Shown here piece after piece: positions 58,081-64,000 of a DNA stretch of 64,000 nt (positions are counted from its first letter, which is position 1; each line of letters starts with the position of its first letter). The stretch is taken from positions 1 through 64,000 of the forward strand of contig NZ_WVHL01000001.1 in NCBI RefSeq assembly GCF_009861525.1. The letters are read 5' to 3'. A model generated the notes under the pieces. That model saw only the letters and a list, made by a program, of their open reading frames with translations. It was not told the origin of the DNA and did not search any database. The stretch is from Pseudomonas sp. LD120 (GTDB lineage Bacteria > Pseudomonadota > Gammaproteobacteria > Pseudomonadales > Pseudomonadaceae). A program made the position numbers and the translations under genes.

Positions 58081-59472
58081 TCAGCCCATCAGTTGCATCA
58101 TTTTCCTGGCTCCCAGGACACTGAGCGCCCGCTTGAGGTTGTACGCGGTCACAGCCAGGGCCATTTCAGCTTTCGTGCCTTCAAGTTGTCGTAGCAAGAA
58201 CCGCCCGTTCCCAAATAGCCATTGTTTGAGATTGCCAAACGGGGGCTCCACGATGGATCTGCGTCGCTCCATCATCTCTGGATGCAGTTGCATCCGCTGT
58301 GCCATACGCTCAAAGGCTTCCTCTTGTGCGTGACGTGAGACATAGCGGCGCTGAGCCGTTGTACATTGGGCTTTCAGCGCACATCCAGCGCAGTCGCTGA
58401 CTGCCGCCTGGTAGATCCGGTCGCCTTTGTAACGCTGCTTCAGGGTTAGCCATTGACCTGCCGCGCACTGGTATCGATCCTCTTCAGCGTCATAGCTAAA
58501 GTCCTGGCGCTCGAATAATGTCTCTCCGCCAGGGTTCGAAGTTCTGTTTGGCGGCACGTACACGGTAATGGAGGCCTCCTCGCACGCCTGGAATTGCTGA
58601 CCATTTGAGTAGCCCATATCGGCTGTCACGGTCAGCGTGTCCTGCCCCAGTTCGGCCTTGGCAGCTTTAGCTATGGGTTCAAGCTGTTTGCGGTCGTCAC
58701 CATCTTGCGTCACCTCATGGTGCAAAATCAGACCGTGCCCTGCGTCCACGGCTGTTTGCACGTTATAGGCAACACGCGCCCCCTTTGGCGTGCGCATCAT
58801 TCGGGCATCGCTTTCGTGCGTGTTGAATTGCTCCAGCCCCATCGACTTCATCAAAGCTTGGCAACTACGGTTGTCTTGCTGCTTGGCCTCAAGCTTCGCC
58901 AGTGCCGCCTTGATCGCAGTGCGATCGACCACTTGCTCGCCCTCTGCTTTATCAGCGGCATCCAGGTCAGCCAGGTATTGGGCGATCCGCTTATCCAGCG
59001 TCTCCTCCTGACGCTTGAGCTGATTCAAATTCAGGTGGCGTCGCGAGGAAGCGACTGCCTGAAACTTACTGCCGTCGATCGCAACCAGATCACCCGCAAT
59101 CAAGCCGACGGATCGGCAGAACTGCACAAAAGCTCGGCACGTCGTAACGAAAGCTACTTTGTTGTTCTTGCGAAAGTCGGCGATGGTCTTGAAGTCGGGT
59201 TTAAGCCGGTTGATCAACCACATCACTTCGATGTTGCGCTGGCACTCAGCTTCCAGGCGCCGCCACGAGCGAATGCGCTGAAAATAGCCATAGCCATAGC
59301 CATAGCCACAGAGATAGAGCTGATCGGCGGGGTCGTAAGCAGGGCGCCCAGTGGCCTTGGGCTGAGCGTTCTCAAAACCGAGCTGGCCCAGATCGAGCTT
59401 GGCGACATACAGGTCGATGACCCGTACGAGGTGATCTTCAGGGATCAGCTCCTCCAGCGAGACCGGGAACAA
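58081..59472 (-). CDS. IS1182-family transposase, N-terminus frameshifted
   Basis: 463 residues from the TTG at 59472. IS1182 domains: FPVSLEELIPEDHLVRVID (DUF772), catalytic DDE region with LVAIDGSKFQAVAS, TVTADMGYSNGQQF and the C-terminal RSIVEPPFGNLKQWLFG (Glu). The natural N-terminus MAYIQGESRSQTSL starts at ATG 59512 in another frame; one extra T near 59474 separates it from FPVSLEE. Near residue 55 the protein has GYGYGYGY, a repeat expansion. A TTG start could still give a nearly complete protein. Confidence 0.85.
   Translation of the reverse strand: MFPVSLEELIPEDHLVRVIDLYVAKLDLGQLGFENAQPKATGRPAYDPADQLYLCGYGYGYGYFQRIRSWRRLEAECQRNIEVMWLINRLKPDFKTIADFRKNNKVAFVTTCRAFVQFCRSVGLIAGDLVAIDGSKFQAVASSRRHLNLNQLKRQEETLDKRIAQYLADLDAADKAEGEQVVDRTAIKAALAKLEAKQQDNRSCQALMKSMGLEQFNTHESDARMMRTPKGARVAYNVQTAVDAGHGLILHHEVTQDGDDRKQLEPIAKAAKAELGQDTLTVTADMGYSNGQQFQACEEASITVYVPPNRTSNPGGETLFERQDFSYDAEEDRYQCAAGQWLTLKQRYKGDRIYQAAVSDCAGCALKAQCTTAQRRYVSRHAQEEAFERMAQRMQLHPEMMERRRSIVEPPFGNLKQWLFGNGRFLLRQLEGTKAEMALAVTAYNLKRALSVLGARKMMQLMG
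59284..59307. repeat. hexanucleotide microsatellite inside the transposase gene
   Basis: ATAGCC repeated four times (GGCTAT on the coding strand) encodes Gly-Tyr x4, in frame, between YLC and FQRIRSWRRLE. Related transposases have a single GY here, so three extra units appear to have been gained by slippage. Confidence 0.75.
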
Positions 59473-59626
59473 GGCTGGTCTGGCTACGGGACTCTCCTTG
59501 TATGTAGGCCATAACGAAAAATGCTCCGTATCTTTCGATACGGAGCATTCTCTATAAAGGGCCGGACAGATTGCTAGGTTTTCACACAGTCTGCCAAGGC
59601 TCCGTTTGTTTCAAGCAGCGAGCCGG

Positions 59627-61291
<1,665 letters not shown>

Positions 61292-61572
61292 GGTGAACCT
61301 AGCGTCAGTGACTGTGAATAGAACGGGCCAGGCCCGTGCCAGGCCATGCGCTGCGCCGGCATTGACCGTGATCAATACCGGCGGGCGGAAAAAGCCTGAT
61401 TGTTCGGAGCTGGAACGCTCCCGCGTAACCGGCAAAACTACCTCAATGCACGATCCAGGTCCAGCCAGACGGGACTGGCACTTTGCCACAACTCAAGGCA
61501 TGCTAGCCGCCCTTCGGGCGTCCGGCTTATAGTGCACGTCGCGCCAGCCCAGCCAAACCCCAGGATCACAGC

Positions 61573-64000
61573 TTGTCCAATGTCATTTCGCCACAGCACG
61601 CGCGCGCTAAAGCCTCCGCGTCGGCCTATCCTTTGCGTGGCACACTCAAAGGCGTACTGGCGACGCTGGTGCTCCTCCTCCTGGCCCTGTTGTTTTGGCA
61701 GTTGCTCGATCAACTGCAACAGACCCGCAAGGACCAGCATCAGCACGCCATCGACTACAGTGCCGACCTTGCCGACCACTTGAGCCTGAACCTGGCGCTC
61801 AATGCGCAGATCGCCCTCAACCTGCTACCGATCGTCGAGGCCCCGCAAGACAGCCCGCAACAACAGCAACTGCTGCACACACTCCAACGCTCCCTGCCGG
61901 ATGTGCGCAGTTTTGCCCTGCTGGACGCCCAGGGCCGGATCCTCAACGACAGCGCCTCCGACAGCCAGGATGGACCGTGGCTGGCTGAACTGGTGCAACG
62001 CAGTCGCGGGCAAGCGTATTACTACAGCAACACCAACGACGGCTCAGTGATCCATGTACTGCTGCATCAAGCCAGCGGTTCGACTCGTGGTTTCTGGGTT
62101 CTGCGCATGACCCCAAACTTCCTCCAGAGACTGGTCAAGCAAAGCGAGGAAGGCTTCAAACCCACCTGGGCCATCGAGAACCGCCTGAGTCACCAGGTGA
62201 TCAAGCGCGATGAACGCAGCAACCCGACCCCGGGCATGCTGACGCCCGACGAAATAACCAGCAGCGTCCTGCTAGTCCCGCTGAGCAACAGCGACTGGCA
62301 ACTGCGTGGCCTGCTCGATCAGCGCGCCGTGATCGAAGAGCTGCTACCGGCCTTTATCGGCAAGTGCCTGCTGGGTCTGGCGTTCTCCCTGCTGCCGGTG
62401 ATCGTTCTGCTGAACATGCGGCGGCGCCAGCGCCAGTTGCACGAAGGCCGTCGCCGTTATCAGGATATTTTCGAAGGCACGGGCGTGGCCCTGTGTGTCT
62501 TGGATATCTCCGGGCTTTCGGGATTGCTCAACAAACACCACTTGCACAACAGCGAGCAGCTCAACCGCTGGCAGAGCCGAGATCCGCAGCACCGTCGCCA
62601 ATTGCTCCAGGAATTGCGCATCACCGAGGTCAACCAAGTTGCCCTGCGACTGCTCAATGTCGACTCCAGCGAGCAAGCTTGGCAACTGCTGATCGAAGGC
62701 GGTCCCCAAAACGGCAATGCCATCGGCAGCCAGTTGCTGGAAGCCGTGGTCAACCAGCAAAAACAGCTGGAACTGGAGATCAAGCTCAGCGACGCCCAAG
62801 GCAATGACCAGCATCTATGGCTGGTGCTGCGCCTGCCGGAACAGCCCGAGGATTACAGCGCGGTAATCCTCAGCATCAGCGACATCACCAGCCGCAAGCT
62901 GATCGAACTGTCGCTGCTGGAGCGCGAGGGGTTCTGGTCGGACGTGGTGCGCACCGTGCCCGATCATCTGTATGTACAGGATGTGATGAGCCAGCGGATG
63001 ATCTTCAGCAACCACCACCTGGGACAGACCCTCGGCTACAACAAGACCGAGCTGCACCAGATGGGCGAGTACTTCTGGGAAATCCTCCTGCACCCGGAAG
63101 ACGCCGACCTCTATCACCGCCAACGCCAGGAACAGCGCCACACCGCTTATGCGCAATTGCTGCAGTGCCAGTTGCGTTTTCGCCATCGCAGCGGCCAATG
63201 GCGACGCTTCGAGATCCGCGAGCAGGCCCTGGCCCGCGATCGCTACGACCAGGTGACGCGGATCGTCGGCGTGGCCAAGGACATCACCGATCAGATCGAA
63301 GCCAGCGAATCGCTGCGCGACAGCGAGCAGCGCTACCGCATGCTCGCTGAAAGCATCAGCGACGTGATTTTCTCCACCGACAGCAAGCTCTCGCTGAACT
63401 ACGTCAGCCCCTCGGTCCATGCAGTGCTGGGTTATGAAGTGGAGTGGATTTTCCAGAACGGCTGGCAGTCGACCATTGCCAACCCGCAACAGTTGAGCGG
63501 CATCTACGCGTTGATGGACCGGGTCAGCAAGGCCCTGGACAAACCCGAACAACTGGCGCAATTGCGCAGCCAGGTGCAGACCCAACTGTTCCTGTTCGAC
63601 TGTCTGCGCGGCGATGGTCGCAAGATCCCCATCGAATTGCGCCTGGTGCTGGTGTGGGACGAACACGGGACCTTCGAGGGGGTGCTCGGTGTCGGTCGCG
63701 ACATCAGCCAGCAACGCCGGGCGGAAAAAGACCTGCGCATGGCGGCCACGGTATTCGAGCACTCGACCTCGGCGATCCTGATCACCGACCCGGCCGGCTA
63801 CATCGTCCAGGCCAACGAAGCCTTCAGCCGAGTCAGCGGCTACGCGGTGTCCCAGGTACTCGACCAACTACCCAACATGCTCACTGTCGACGAGCAGCAG
63901 GAAGCCCATCTGCGCTACGTGCTCAAACAGCTGCATCAGCACAGCAGTTGGGAAGGTGAAGTCTGGCTCAAGCGTCGCAATGGCGAGCACTACCCGGCCT
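61573..64000 (+). CDS. morA: membrane PAS/GGDEF-EAL cyclic-di-GMP regulator, 5' part (MorA-like)
   Basis: The frame is open from TTG 61573 (AGGA site 7 bases upstream) to the window end, 809 codons. An N-terminal membrane helix (LATLVLLLLALLFWQLLDQL) is followed by a periplasmic sensor region, a second helix near residue 262 (CLLGLAFSLLPVIVLL-type), and several PAS/PAC units: one near 305, then DVVRTVPDHLYVQDVMSQRM, and YRMLAESISDVIFSTDSKLS, VFEHSTSAILITDPAGYIVQ. The GGDEF and EAL domains expected of MorA lie beyond the edge. MorA controls motility and biofilm in pseudomonads; its place next to ettA and gdhA agrees with this. Confidence 0.8.
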   Translation, partial: MSNVISPQHARAKASASAYPLRGTLKGVLATLVLLLLALLFWQLLDQLQQTRKDQHQHAIDYSADLADHLSLNLALNAQIALNLLPIVEAPQDSPQQQQLLHTLQRSLPDVRSFALLDAQGRILNDSASDSQDGPWLAELVQRSRGQAYYYSNTNDGSVIHVLLHQASGSTRGFWVLRMTPNFLQRLVKQSEEGFKPTWAIENRLSHQVIKRDERSNPTPGMLTPDEITSSVLLVPLSNSDWQLRGLLDQRAVIEELLPAFIGKCLLGLAFSLLPVIVLLNMRRRQRQLHEGRRRYQDIFEGTGVALCVLDISGLSGLLNKHHLHNSEQLNRWQSRDPQHRRQLLQELRITEVNQVALRLLNVDSSEQAWQLLIEGGPQNGNAIGSQLLEAVVNQQKQLELEIKLSDAQGNDQHLWLVLRLPEQPEDYSAVILSISDITSRKLIELSLLEREGFWSDVVRTVPDHLYVQDVMSQRMIFSNHHLGQTLGYNKTELHQMGEYFWEILLHPEDADLYHRQRQEQRHTAYAQLLQCQLRFRHRSGQWRRFEIREQALARDRYDQVTRIVGVAKDITDQIEASESLRDSEQRYRMLAESISDVIFSTDSKLSLNYVSPSVHAVLGYEVEWIFQNGWQSTIANPQQLSGIYALMDRVSKALDKPEQLAQLRSQVQTQLFLFDCLRGDGRKIPIELRLVLVWDEHGTFEGVLGVGRDISQQRRAEKDLRMAATVFEHSTSAILITDPAGYIVQANEAFSRVSGYAVSQVLDQLPNMLTVDEQQEAHLRYVLKQLHQHSSWEGEVWLKRRNGEHYPA

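Larger units (their letters stand above)
57995..59593 (-). mobile_element. IS1182-family insertion sequence
   Basis: About 1599 bp bounded by near-perfect 16-bp inverted ends: CAGACCGTGTGAAAAC at 57995-58010 and GTTTTCACACAGTCTG at 59578-59593 (one mismatch). It encodes one transposase on the minus strand. Immediately outside are CTAA (left) and CCAA (right), a possible 4-bp target duplication with one change, flanked by arms AAACGGAGCC and GGCTCCGTTT. Just inside the right end, an internal hairpin with 13-bp arms (59520-59549) lies upstream of the transposase and may block outside transcription. Confidence 0.85.

Overview
The window looks like a chromosomal segment of a fluorescent Pseudomonas (P. 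fluorescens/P. protegens-type). It has high GC, Pseudomonas-typical gene neighbourhoods (pilACD-coaE-yacG, ndh, tRNA-clpB, bamD-pilR-thiO, minor pilins-ispH-fkpB-lspA-ileS-ribF-murJ, rplU-rpmA-cgtA-proB, gdhA, ettA, morA), and families largely restricted to Pseudomonas (DUF1780, DUF3094, PP0621, DUF3015). Most of it is conserved core genome. Gene order broadly follows the P. aeruginosa gene order around PA4526-PA4601, with losses and one inserted cassette.

Layout. 1-5.3 kb: end of a DUF2236 oxygenase gene, a decayed thiolase fragment, an rRNA-type methyltransferase, a giant DUF748/AsmA-like envelope protein and a BON-domain protein. 5.4-9.1 kb: a type IV pilus block (pilA with a sigma-54 promoter, pilC, pilD) followed by coaE and yacG; pilB is missing. 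9.1-13.1 kb: small housekeeping and hypothetical genes and NADH dehydrogenase. 13.1-20.5 kb: an accessory cassette with a proline iminopeptidase, a LuxR solo of the plant-responsive type and a divergent five-gene dipeptide/oligopeptide ABC transporter. The transporter operon is preceded by a 55-codon ORF that overlaps the first permease by ATGA. 20.7-21.1 kb: tRNA operon Asn-Pro-Lys-Pro on the minus strand with a strong promoter. 21.4-27.3 kb: clpB (with a sigma-32 promoter), pgeF, rluD, bamD, PP0621. 27.6-33.5 kb: pilR without pilS, thiO, and a minor pilin cluster (pilE, a small secreted protein where pilY1 is expected, pilX, pilW, pilV, a broken fimU, fimT). 33.5-41.5 kb: ispH, fkpB, lspA, ileS, ribF, murJ, rpsT. 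41.6-46.6 kb: creA, proB, cgtA, rpmA, rplU, ispB. 46.7-57.7 kb: yjdM, a Fur-box-preceded small gene, fklB, several conserved hypotheticals, a LonB-type protease, DUF3015, DUF4105, a lipoprotein, a GreB-like factor and gdhA. 58-59.6 kb: an IS1182-family element inserted in the loop of a terminator hairpin. 59.6-64 kb: ettA and the 5' part of morA.

How the parts work together. The pip-luxR-ABC cassette looks like a sensing/uptake unit. The ABC transporter would import peptides or peptide-like plant compounds, the LuxR solo (Tyr-to-Trp change in its ligand pocket) would respond to such a compound rather than an acyl-homoserine lactone, and the peptidase would process proline-containing peptides. 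The 55-aa ORF is the most novel candidate in the window. The pilus genes form a partly decayed system: pilA, its sigma-54 promoter, pilC, pilD, pilR and most minor pilins remain, while pilB, pilS, pilY1 and fimU are absent or broken at these loci. Small gene relics (thiolase, histidine-kinase tail, frameshifted ORFs) and the IS mark further points of genome erosion.
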